Assembly (NCBI GenBank): GCA_009837685.1 | Contig: VXTA01000252.1 | Location: 1-8,403, forward strand | DNA length: 8,403 bases | DNA from: Chloroflexota bacterium | GTDB lineage: Bacteria; Chloroflexota; Dehalococcoidia; Lucifugimonadales; Lucifugimonadaceae | Reading direction: 5' to 3' | Shown here: positions 1 to 5,249 of the stretch, in pieces | How positions within the stretch are numbered: the first letter of the stretch is position 1 | How the letters are laid out: the number at the start of each line of letters is the position of its first letter | The notes under the pieces: generated by a model | Told to the model about the DNA's origin: nothing | Database searches by the model: none | What the model saw: the letters and a program-made list of their open reading frames with translations, nothing else | Made by a program: the position numbers and the translations under genes

Positions 1-273
1 CGGACGCTCGACCTCCAAGCTGAACCCGGGCGAAGTTTTAATCGCGATCGAGTTCAAATCGAGCATGCCAATCGAATTTGTTGGGAACGAGGGCGTGATG
101 AAACGAGTCTCCGCCGGCCATGATGCGAACGATGCGCCGACCGTATGACGATCGCAAATCACGAAGTTCTCAATGCCGGCATGCCTTAGAGCCACCCCAA
201 CGCCGACGCCTGCGGCACCGGCGCCGACGACCACCACGTCATAGACGATTTCACTCCTCTGGGTTGGGATCAT
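1..273 (-). CDS. FAD/NAD(P)-binding oxidoreductase, N-terminal part (cut by window edge)
   Basis: Ninety-one codons are open from an ATG at 273 to the left edge, so the C-terminal part is missing. Residues 11-30 form a classic dinucleotide-binding beta-alpha-beta start (YDVVVVGAGAAGVGVGVALR, GxGxxG type) that would bind the ADP part of FAD. It is followed by an acidic-type end of beta-2 (VICDR) and a WPAETRFITPSFPTNSIGM stretch. That stretch is the pattern I associate with putative flavin-containing monooxygenase / YpdA-like pyridine-nucleotide oxidoreductases (Pyr_redox_3 type). A Shine-Dalgarno AGGAGA lies at 281-286, 7 nt upstream of the ATG, which supports this start. No signal peptide is visible, so it is probably cytosolic. 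The substrate cannot be told because the second nucleotide-binding domain is outside the window. Family-level call is firm; exact function is open. Confidence 0.85.
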   Translation of the reverse strand, partial: MIPTQRSEIVYDVVVVGAGAAGVGVGVALRHAGIENFVICDRHTVGASFASWPAETRFITPSFPTNSIGMLDLNSIAIKTSPGFSLEVERP

Positions 274-364
274 GCAGACTTCTCCTATCGACTATCACAT
301 CGGGCATTTTTCGAACTACTGCCACATGCTCTGCTCATCGAGGTTGCGGCTGACATTCTATTGA

Positions 365-392
365 GACATAGTATCATTACTGGCGCTGTCAA
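365..392 (-). promoter_or_regulatory. Candidate promoter for the FAD oxidoreductase
   Basis: On the minus strand a perfect -35 TTGACA (387-392) is followed after 16 nt by TATGTC (365-370), a weak -10 matching TATAAT mainly in its first half. The predicted transcript would have a leader of roughly 85 nt before the ATG at 273. The -35 is convincing and the -10 is not, so this is tentative. Confidence 0.35.
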
Positions 393-577
393 CCAAGCAA
401 ATTGACTCACAACTATCGCCGCCGAAGGGGGTGTCATCGCCTCGTAAGTGCTGTTGCTGGAAGTTGGTATGACGCGAGGCGGAATGAAAGAGTATTTGTG
501 CGCCAGCCTGCTGCCGGGACACCGACTGCTACCTGAACGCAGAGCAGGGGGAGGCTACATTATCGGGAGGATCGGGG

Positions 578-715
578 ATGGATGTTGACCGAGGAGACCA
601 TCACCCAGTTGCGTTTCTGACTGATGCAGCTGCTTTGTCGACTGTCGATGATCTTTCATTGCAGCTGTCGCGCCACCACGCCTCTCGCTTCGCTCGTCGC
701 GTCCCCCTTTGCTGA
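578..715 (+). CDS. Possible 45-residue ORF running into a dispersed repeat
   Basis: An ATG at 578 follows a strong Shine-Dalgarno GGGAGG (565-570, 7-nt spacing). The frame reads MDVDRGDHHPVAFLTDAAAL and continues through a plausible helical stretch (STVDDLSLQLS) before entering the repeat core at about 680, where the peptide becomes Arg-rich and stops at TGA 713-715. It could be a tiny gene, or the 5' end of a gene truncated when the repeat was inserted. I recognise no family. The only positive evidence is the ribosome-binding site and the unremarkable, protein-like composition before the repeat, so it may well be non-coding. Confidence 0.15.
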   Translation: MDVDRGDHHPVAFLTDAAALSTVDDLSLQLSRHHASRFARRVPLC

Positions 716-727
716 CGGAAAAAGGGG
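685..727. repeat. Dispersed GC-rich hairpin repeat, copy 1
   Basis: The core TCGCTTCGCTCG (685-696) and GCGTCCCCCT (699-708) recur in the same order and orientation at 1023-1034 and 1038-1047. This copy also has a 7-bp inverted repeat, CCCCTTT (704-710) against AAAGGGG (721-727), with a 10-nt loop. It ends 9 bp beyond the stop of the minus-strand ORF at 737, so the hairpin could act as a weak transcript end, though there is no T-run after it. Confidence 0.6.
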
Positions 728-736
728 AGGCTGAGG

Positions 737-928
737 TTAGCTGTTTTCCCGATGCTTATTGATCAGGGATGAGACGCGTTGGTCAACTTGTCCGTCGAAG
801 TCTCGGCCAGCGTCTGATAGGGCGATGCCGAGGTGGGTTTCGCGGAGCAACTGTTCGTACTCGGCGGATTGACCGTAGCTAATTTCCAGTTCCGCGAATA
901 AGGTGTCGAGCGTGTCTTTTTGGAACAT
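737..928 (-). CDS. Small hypothetical protein, 63 residues
   Basis: An ATG at 928 opens a 63-residue frame ending in TAA at 737-739. The product (starting MFQKDTLDTLFAELEISYGQ) is acidic, rich in helix formers and has no signal peptide or membrane segment. The second half (GIALSDAGRDFDGQVDQRVS) loosely resembles the C-terminal pattern of small addiction-module antitoxins, but no partner toxin gene lies next to it, so I do not call it an antitoxin. There is no recognisable Shine-Dalgarno before the ATG. It is isolated between two copies of the same repeat, which suggests a relic or a small mobile cassette as much as a functioning gene. Its composition is more protein-like than that of typical shadow frames. 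Confidence 0.45.
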   Translation of the reverse strand: MFQKDTLDTLFAELEISYGQSAEYEQLLRETHLGIALSDAGRDFDGQVDQRVSSLINKHRENS

Positions 929-960
929 CGGAGTTTCGATTCGTGGTGGTTGTTTGTTCA

Positions 961-1070
961 GCGGTCACCCTCACCCTAACCCTCTCCCATCAAGGGAGAG
1001 GGGATTCCGGAGACATCATTCGTCGCTTCGCTCGCCCGCGTCCCCCTCGCTTCTCGAAGGGGACGGGATG
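961..1070. repeat. Dispersed GC-rich hairpin repeat, copy 2 (TLTLSHQGRG-type)
   Basis: The first half carries a perfect 9-bp inverted repeat, CCCTCTCCC (980-988) and GGGAGAGGG (994-1002), with a 5-nt loop, preceded by CACCCTCACCCTAA. This is the widespread intergenic element that gives spurious peptides reading TLTLSHQGRG. The second half repeats the core seen at 685-708 and has another hairpin, GTCCCC (1040-1045) with GGGGAC (1059-1064). It sits directly downstream of the dehalogenase-like gene stop (1086) and could serve as its transcript end, although no T-run follows on either strand. Confidence 0.7.
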
Positions 1071-1085
1071 GTGGCATGACGCAGG

Positions 1086-2333
1086 TCATTCGTCGGTGCG
1101 CGACACTCCCGCTTCTACGATGCGCTTAAGTTCGCTGGCGAATTCTAGTGCTTCTTCGGCGTGGGGCGTTCCGTTCTTTTCGAGCTTTTCTTTGAATTGC
1201 TTGAAGAGGTGTTCCTCTTTAGTTCCGTGTGGGATTTCGAACTCTTCACGAGTGAAGTGGGGTAACTTTCCGGGGCCGAAGTAGCCTTTGCCTCTTAGTT
1301 CGTAACCCTCGAGGTTAGGCGTGCCCTTGCCAAGGATCTCGCCAGTCTCGATATAGTGCTCCATTACGGGTTTCATGCCGTAGCGCTGGACCGGGCAGAC
1401 CTTCATGCAGACGGCGCAGCCTTCGTAGGTAACCATCACTGGTCGGCATCGGTCGTAGACCAGCTTGTTCTTCTTGACACCGCGGTACCACACCTTTTCA
1501 CGTAGAAGCGCACGAGCAGGGCATCGGACTACGCAGACCTGGCATTCTTCGCAGAACTTGTTGATGCCGTAGTCGACTGGCTCGTCGTGAACGACCGGCG
1601 CATCTGTGGTGATGAGCATCAAACGCGCCCGCGAGCCGAAGTGCGGGGAGAGCAACTGGCCATTCGCGCCAAGCTGACCGAGGCCCGCTTCGACGAACAA
1701 CGGTATGAATGCGCCGCTGTTGTCGTTGGGGCTGTGAACTTGGGCGTGGTAGCCGAGGGAGCGGATATGCTCTGCGAGATCGAGCGCCAAGGCACCGGCG
1801 ATCTCGTAGGTGCCGAAGTGTGCGAACTCCGCTTCCAAGCTAGGGATGGTCTGGGTTTGCCAATAGTCCTGCTCCAGCGCCAAGCAGATCGCGTGGTTGA
1901 ATTTGGCCCAGCCCTTCTTGCTCTGGTACGTGTATCTGCGGTCGTACCTCGTGAAACCGACTTCGCCGAAACCTAGTTCACGGGCTTTGTCTCGGATGTC
2001 AGTGGTCACGTCGTGCTCGGGGTCCGGCTCGGCGGTTGGTTCGATATCGCCGGAAACCCAAGCCGCTTCGATCAATGGCTCGCTGACTTCGTCGTGCTTC
2101 TTGCGGTAGTCGTAGACCTCTTTGATGTATTGTGTCCATCCCCACTCGCGGTCAGCGGCTTTTTCGATGGTCTGTGACTCGATCGGGTATTCGCGGCTGT
2201 AGTAGGAAACATCGCCGTCGATGGTGGGGGAGCCCGGAGTGGTAACCAGATCTTCCGCGACAGGGATCGCCGTTTCCGGGTCGCCATGCTTGCGTCCCGG
2301 CCTGGTTACGACGTGATTTACTGACTTAGCCAT
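1086..2333 (-). CDS. Reductive-dehalogenase-like corrinoid/iron-sulfur protein, cytosolic
   Basis: This 415-residue protein has the C-terminal ferredoxin-like module of the RdhA/QueG superfamily. Cluster 1 is CEECQVCVVRCP (Cys 261, 264, 267, 271). Cluster 2 is Cys 296 plus CAVCMKVCP (Cys 306, 309, 313), together ligating two 4Fe-4S clusters. Residues about 170-250 (YEIAGALALDLAEHIRSLGY, then GLGQLGANGQLLSPHFG and LITTDAPV) match the cobalamin-binding reductive dehalogenase core. It lacks the Tat signal (RRxFLK), has no membrane helix, and no small rdhB anchor gene is adjacent. It is therefore unlike respiratory enzymes and probably cytosolic, closer to catabolic or uncharacterised RdhA-like proteins. 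The start is the ATG at 2333: AAAGG lies 7 nt upstream, while the in-frame TTG two codons earlier nearly abuts that site. Actual substrate unknown; a QueG role is less likely because the second Cys group differs. Confidence 0.85.
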   Translation of the reverse strand: MAKSVNHVVTRPGRKHGDPETAIPVAEDLVTTPGSPTIDGDVSYYSREYPIESQTIEKAADREWGWTQYIKEVYDYRKKHDEVSEPLIEAAWVSGDIEPTAEPDPEHDVTTDIRDKARELGFGEVGFTRYDRRYTYQSKKGWAKFNHAICLALEQDYWQTQTIPSLEAEFAHFGTYEIAGALALDLAEHIRSLGYHAQVHSPNDNSGAFIPLFVEAGLGQLGANGQLLSPHFGSRARLMLITTDAPVVHDEPVDYGINKFCEECQVCVVRCPARALLREKVWYRGVKKNKLVYDRCRPVMVTYEGCAVCMKVCPVQRYGMKPVMEHYIETGEILGKGTPNLEGYELRGKGYFGPGKLPHFTREEFEIPHGTKEEHLFKQFKEKLEKNGTPHAEEALEFASELKRIVEAGVSRTDE

Positions 2334-2354
2334 CTTCAAACCTTTTCTTTACAG

Positions 2355-2370
2355 GCGCGCGTACGCGCGC
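2355..2370. promoter_or_regulatory. Perfect 16-bp palindrome in the leader of the dehalogenase-like gene
   Basis: GCGCGCGTACGCGCGC is its own reverse complement. It lies between the TATAAT box (2381-2386) and the ribosome-binding site of the minus-strand gene starting at 2333, just after the expected transcription start. It could be a repressor operator or, in RNA, a 6-bp GC stem with a GUAC loop at the 5' end of the message. The function is inferred only from position and symmetry. Confidence 0.5.
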
Positions 2371-2380
2371 TTTGGGGCGC

Positions 2381-2409
2381 ATTATAGCGCGTCGCGCGCA
2401 TCGAATCCC
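2381..2409 (-). promoter_or_regulatory. Candidate promoter of the dehalogenase-like gene
   Basis: The minus strand has a perfect TATAAT (2381-2386) about 48 nt upstream of the ATG at 2333. At 17-nt spacing the -35 region reads GGGATT (2404-2409), a poor match, so expression may need an activator. The palindrome at 2355-2370 falls just downstream of the predicted start point. Confidence 0.5.
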
Positions 2410-2470
2410 GTCTGTACAGCGAAATCGTTGCAAAGATGGGGCCCAAATGTCGTGAAACGTCTGTTGACTC

Positions 2471-2520
2471 ATGCTTCTCCTATCCCTCTGGGTTCCCGCC
2501 TGCGCGGGAATGACGAGAGT
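2471..2520. repeat. Dispersed intergenic repeat (WVPACAGMT-type)
   Basis: The stretch around GGGTTCCCGCCTGCGCGGGA contains a perfect 7-bp inverted repeat, TTCCCGC (2493-2499) and GCGGGAA (2504-2510), with a CTGC loop. In the plus frame it reads LSLWVPACAGMT, the well-known spurious peptide of a dispersed element found between genes in many bacteria. It is not part of the downstream gene, although the frame is open from here into it. Confidence 0.75.
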
Positions 2521-2551
2521 AGATGGGAGCGATACACTGTTTCAGCCCGAA

Positions 2552-2557
2552 TATAAT
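2552..2557 (+). promoter_or_regulatory. Candidate -10 box for the GPP34 gene
   Basis: A perfect TATAAT lies 72 nt upstream of the ATG at 2630 and downstream of the dispersed repeat. No good -35 is found at 16-18 nt. If used, transcription starts near 2564, which excludes the upstream in-frame extension of the ORF from the message. Confidence 0.4.
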
Positions 2558-2629
2558 GACGTTCAAAATTGCCTGTGTCGAAATGAGTGGCGCTTCGAAG
2601 CGTTGCCAATTCAGAGAAAGAGAAACCCG

Positions 2630-3280
2630 ATGCTCAGATTCACCGAGGAAATCATTCTGCTGTTGTTGAACGACGATGATGGGCGTTTCGCGCGGTTGCC
2701 GAATGTTTCGTTGGACTACGCGCTGGCAGGTGGAGTTCTGATGGATCTGGCTTTGGAGAATCGCATCGACACTGACTTGGACAACCTCATTCTTATCGAT
2801 GAAACCCCGACTGGTGACTCGCTGTTGGATCCGACGCTGGCGGATATCGCGGAAGTGGGAGGGAACGATGCGCGGTTCTGGGTGGAGCGCACCGCTGTCA
2901 AGGCGTTGGAGTTGCGCGAAGAGGCTCTGGGAAGGCTAATCGAGCAGGGAATTTTAGAGCAGGTTGACGACCGCTTCATGTGGGTCTTCAAGTCGAGGCG
3001 GTACCCCACAATTGATGGTCAAGCGCAACGCGAGGTGAAGCTCCGCATCATGGGTGTCTTGTTCAGCGATGAGATACCGGATCCGCGCGACATCGTAATT
3101 ATCTGTCTCGCTGACGCCTGTGGGATATTCAAGACGCTGCTGTCTTCACAGGAGTTGGAATCTGTAACGCCCCGTATCGATCAGGTCAAGCGTCTGGACC
3201 TGATCGGTCAAGCCATGACACAAGCGATCCAAGACATCGAACTCACATTGGCCGCCGCCTTGCAGCCGCACATGTACTGA
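2630..3280 (+). CDS. GPP34 (GOLPH3-like) family protein
   Basis: The 216-residue product matches the bacterial GPP34 family end to end. The start MLRFTEEIILLLLNDDDGRF is followed by LDYALAGGVLMDLALENRIDTDL (28-50), the DETPTGDSLLDPTLADIA block (57-74), a hairpin ending in WVFKSRRYP (118-126), and a basic REVKLRI helix (134-140). In eukaryotic GOLPH3 the corresponding fold binds phosphatidylinositol-4-phosphate on Golgi membranes. Bacterial members are soluble proteins of unclear role, perhaps membrane-lipid associated. The frame is open back to 2471, but that extension is a dispersed repeat. The ATG at 2630, preceded by a weak purine-rich AGAGAAAGAG, begins exactly where the family begins. 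It converges with the regulator gene, leaving 2 bp between the stop codons. Confidence 0.9.
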   Translation: MLRFTEEIILLLLNDDDGRFARLPNVSLDYALAGGVLMDLALENRIDTDLDNLILIDETPTGDSLLDPTLADIAEVGGNDARFWVERTAVKALELREEALGRLIEQGILEQVDDRFMWVFKSRRYPTIDGQAQREVKLRIMGVLFSDEIPDPRDIVIICLADACGIFKTLLSSQELESVTPRIDQVKRLDLIGQAMTQAIQDIELTLAAALQPHMY

Positions 3281-3282
3281 GA

Positions 3283-3597
3283 TCAAGACTCGGGACGCCA
3301 GCTGAGGACCTTTTGAAGGTTAGTGAAGTATTCGGCGAAGGCTTGACGTCCTGCCACGGTCGCTTGAATCCACGTCCTAGGTTTCTGGTTGTGGAACTCT
3401 TTGGTGACGTTTAGATAGTCGGCGTTTTCAAGTTTCCGTAGATGGGTCGTCAGATTCCCACCGGTTAGATCCAAGGACTTTTGCACGAATCCGTACGACA
3501 CGCGGTCGGATTCGGGGATAGAGACGAGCATCGTCATGATCCTCAACCTGACCGGCTGATGGATGATCTCGTCGAGAACGAGAGGCTCCTGGGTCAT
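3283..3597 (-). CDS. Small winged-helix transcriptional regulator
   Basis: The 104-residue protein fits the stand-alone winged-helix family (PF13601-type, MarR/ArsR-like fold). It begins LDEIIHQPVRLRIMTMLVSI (8-27), followed by a helix-turn-helix with recognition helix TGGNLTTHLRKLENADYL (45-62) and a wing (VTKEFHNQKPRTWIQATVAG, 64-83). A C-terminal helix (RQAFAEYFTNLQKVL, 84-98) probably makes the dimer contact. Its ATG overlaps the stop of the upstream membrane-protein gene by four bases (ATGA, 3594-3597), with GGAAGAG just upstream, so translation is probably coupled. The inverted repeat at 4301-4321 over the operon promoter is the obvious candidate binding site, implying autoregulation. 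A 245-residue frame can be drawn through this gene, but its upstream part is an Arg/Ser-rich antisense-type shadow of the membrane protein. Confidence 0.88.
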   Translation of the reverse strand: MTQEPLVLDEIIHQPVRLRIMTMLVSIPESDRVSYGFVQKSLDLTGGNLTTHLRKLENADYLNVTKEFHNQKPRTWIQATVAGRQAFAEYFTNLQKVLSWRPES

Positions 3598-4214
3598 GCG
3601 ACGTCGCTCTTCCGAAGCCAGAACGCACCGGCGAAAACCACCGCCAACATTAATAGCGCAGTCGCTGCTGCCGCGATATCGCCTAAAAGGTAGTCGGGAA
3701 TGAAGTACGCGGCTGCGATTCCTATACCGACAACTGCAAGCGCGGGGCGGTGCATGATTCCGAATAGCGTGTATCCGAGGGCGATGATCCCGATGGCGAC
3801 CCCCGGGATGCTGGAGGCTGTGTCGTCGTTCCAAAGCCCAGCCGCGCCGGGAATCAGAAAGGCTGCGGCGACTACGACGATCCAAAATGCGAACACGCGA
3901 AGTCCTGCATTCCGAGCCGCGTCCCCATCGGATCGGCTCTTGCTCGCGCGGTGTCCGATGATGCTGCTGGCTACCAAGCCTATCGCGACGACAACCAACC
4001 AAAATGGAGCGAAGACCCATGGACTGCGATCAACAAAGTCACTAGCGAGTGACATGATCGCGAATTGGCCGAGATAGCCGAGGGCCATGAGTCCGCCCCA
4101 CATGAGCAGGATGGTGTTCATTCCCGCGAGGTACATGGAGCTGCGCGACTGGTCCATGGTGTCATGGATGGTGTTCCAACTGTTTTCTGGAGAGGAGTCA
4201 TTTGTGGATTGCAT
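3594..4214 (-). CDS. Integral membrane protein, about six helices, paired with the winged-helix regulator
   Basis: This 206-residue protein has a polar, probably cytosolic N-terminus (1-30) and hydrophobic segments at roughly 32-55, 68-87, 105-125, 136-153, 157-173 and 178-200, then a short RKSDVA tail. No catalytic motif is recognisable. The start at 4214 is supported by AAAGGA (4220-4225) five nucleotides upstream. The four-base ATGA overlap with the regulator gene shows the two form one operon. Such regulator/membrane pairs are common and suggest that the membrane protein senses or responds to a membrane condition, or modulates the regulator, but this is inference. Function unknown; operon structure is well supported. 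Confidence 0.8.
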   Translation of the reverse strand: MQSTNDSSPENSWNTIHDTMDQSRSSMYLAGMNTILLMWGGLMALGYLGQFAIMSLASDFVDRSPWVFAPFWLVVVAIGLVASSIIGHRASKSRSDGDAARNAGLRVFAFWIVVVAAAFLIPGAAGLWNDDTASSIPGVAIGIIALGYTLFGIMHRPALAVVGIGIAAAYFIPDYLLGDIAAAATALLMLAVVFAGAFWLRKSDVA

Positions 4215-4287
4215 TGGAGTCCTTTCGTAGAGTGTTTAGCGGCCTCGACACTTGTGAACCGTCAAGGTGTCCACAGGATTTGATTCG

Positions 4288-4316
4288 ATTGTATAGCAAA
4301 ATAGTTTGTATTGCAA
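4288..4316 (-). promoter_or_regulatory. Promoter of the membrane protein / regulator operon
   Basis: On the minus strand -35 TTGCAA (4311-4316) and -10 TACAAT (4288-4293) are separated by exactly 17 nt. Both match consensus in at least four positions, the spacing is ideal, and the leader to the ATG at 4214 is about 65 nt. The -35 and most of the spacer are covered by the inverted repeat at 4301-4321. Confidence 0.65.
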
Positions 4317-4321
4317 ACTAT
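4301..4321. promoter_or_regulatory. Inverted repeat operator, probably for the winged-helix regulator
   Basis: ATAGTTTG (4301-4308) and CAAACTAT (4314-4321) are perfect 8-bp arms around a 5-bp spacer (TATTG). The arm centres are 13 bp apart, close to one helical turn plus, as expected for a dimeric winged-helix protein. The site lies on the -35 and spacer of the operon promoter, so binding would block RNA polymerase. The regulator is the last gene of that operon, hence negative autoregulation is the simplest reading. Confidence 0.65.
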
Positions 4322-4620
4322 AGTTCAGACGAAATATCGCTTTCACGGGATAGCTGTGATTCGGTGGTGGTAAGGGGTGTTGTTTGGTACTCAGCCCCTC
4401 GCCTTCCACCGCAGTAACGAGGGACGAGTGATCGGAATAATGGGCTATTTAGAGGGTTGGTGGTGAGTATCATGTTCGTTGATGATTGTCACTCTTAGAC
4501 GTTGGACGTGGATGCGAATGCAGAGATAAAGAGGTTTTGGTCATTTCAGTTGGGTTGTCACAACAAATCTGCTTCTTACCCTTTGAATCAGTATCGATTG
4601 AAGAAACGGAGTTACGCGAG
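4322..4620. other. Intergenic region upstream of the Smr gene
   Basis: No gene is supported here. A frame open from a TTG at 4486 into the Smr gene has no ribosome-binding site and no domain content. A nested imperfect inverted repeat is present: CGGTGG (4362-4367) with CCACCG (4406-4411) outside, AGGGG (4373-4377) with CCCCT (4395-4399) inside. No convincing plus-strand promoter with both boxes was found. Confidence 0.4.
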
Positions 4621-5097
4621 ATGTCAACGAGAGAGATTGACTTGCACGGTTACACGTGGAGCGACGCGCTGAAAGAGTTCATCGCTTTTTACAACGATTC
4701 GCTTGCCAACTCTGGCGATGAACAGGACGTGACGTTGATGGTTGTGCACGGGTACGGGTCTTCGGGAGAGGGAGGTGCTATTCGTCAACGATTACGCGCA
4801 TTCTTACGGCGGTTCGACGGCTATTTGGAATTCACGCCTTGCGAGGAGCTAGACGAAAATCAAGGATGTACGATAGTCAAGCCGATCAAACCGCTTCCGG
4901 ACGCCACCGACCAGCTCGCTGAACGGATATTGGATTACTGCGAATTTGCAAAGTCGAAGAGCAAGGTATCACAAAAGTTCCGTAGGTATGGCGAGACTCG
5001 AATCATGCAAGCTATGTCGTCGCTGGAAAAACAAGGTCGTCTCCACAAGCGTCGGGAAGGAAGGTTAACTGTCTATGAGACGACTTCAACCGAGTGA
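4621..5097 (+). CDS. Smr-domain protein with C-terminal winged-helix-like segment
   Basis: The 158-residue product opens directly with the Smr signature REIDLHGYTWSDALKEFIAF (4-23), including the diagnostic DLHG (7-10). It continues with VVHGYGSSGEGGAIRQRLRA (41-60), the HGxG...(I/L)R element, and an EFTPCEELDENQG segment (70-82). Smr domains, as in MutS2 and SmrA/B, bind branched nucleic acid or ribosome-associated mRNA and can be endonucleases. The C-terminus (about 96-154) looks like a winged helix: LAERILDYCEFAK, KVSQKFRR, then RIMQAMSSLEKQGRLHKRR and a short wing GRLTVYE. This would add a nucleic-acid contact. The ATG at 4621 is chosen because the domain starts at once and GGAG (4608-4611) lies 9 nt upstream; the longer TTG-initiated frame adds only 45 uninformative residues. 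Smr is firm, the winged helix is my inference. Confidence 0.82.
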   Translation: MSTREIDLHGYTWSDALKEFIAFYNDSLANSGDEQDVTLMVVHGYGSSGEGGAIRQRLRAFLRRFDGYLEFTPCEELDENQGCTIVKPIKPLPDATDQLAERILDYCEFAKSKSKVSQKFRRYGETRIMQAMSSLEKQGRLHKRREGRLTVYETTSTE

Positions 5098-5249
5098 AAG
5101 TGCCGTAGATTTGTAATGGTTAAACGCGTTAAGAGAAGAACCGATGTGCCGGATGGCGCACGCAGCAACAAGACAATCGGCGCAGTTGTACTTGGAAAAC
5201 GCGTTTGGGTGTTGGTTGAGAAGTTGCTCTGAATCCAGTTGACCGAAGT

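Larger units (their letters stand above)
274..736. other. 463-bp intergenic region, mostly without recognisable genes
   Basis: Besides the oxidoreductase ribosome-binding site and candidate promoter, this stretch contains a very short ORF with a good ribosome-binding site (578-715) that runs into a GC-rich repeat (685-727). No tRNA-like cloverleaf, transposase remnant or long conserved ORF was seen. Longer open frames here are antisense shadows of the oxidoreductase start. Confidence 0.5.

Noticed and set aside
980..1002. Rho-independent terminator for the dehalogenase-like gene
   Set aside because: The hairpin is strong, but no T-run follows on the minus strand, and the sequence belongs to a dispersed repeat.
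1086..2333. Epoxyqueuosine reductase (QueG) identity
   Set aside because: The second cysteine group (Cys296, then CAVCMKVCP) and the AGLGQLGANG core fit RdhA-like proteins better. Without a tree, QueG ancestry cannot be fully excluded.
2334..2339. TTG start two codons upstream for the dehalogenase-like gene
   Set aside because: The ribosome-binding site AAAGG almost abuts that TTG, whereas the ATG at 2333 is at a proper 7-nt distance.
3598..4020. N-terminal extension of the winged-helix regulator to 245 residues
   Set aside because: The extension is an Arg/Ser-rich shadow of the membrane protein frame, and the ATGA overlap gives a natural start at 3597.
4486..4620. TTG-initiated extension of the Smr protein
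   Set aside because: No ribosome-binding site, no domain content, and the Smr signature begins right after ATG 4621, which has GGAG upstream.
5098..5249. Terminator or small gene between the Smr and peroxiredoxin-like genes
   Set aside because: Only a weak bulged hairpin (near 5146-5161) and an AACGCGTT palindrome are present, with no T-run and no supported ORF.
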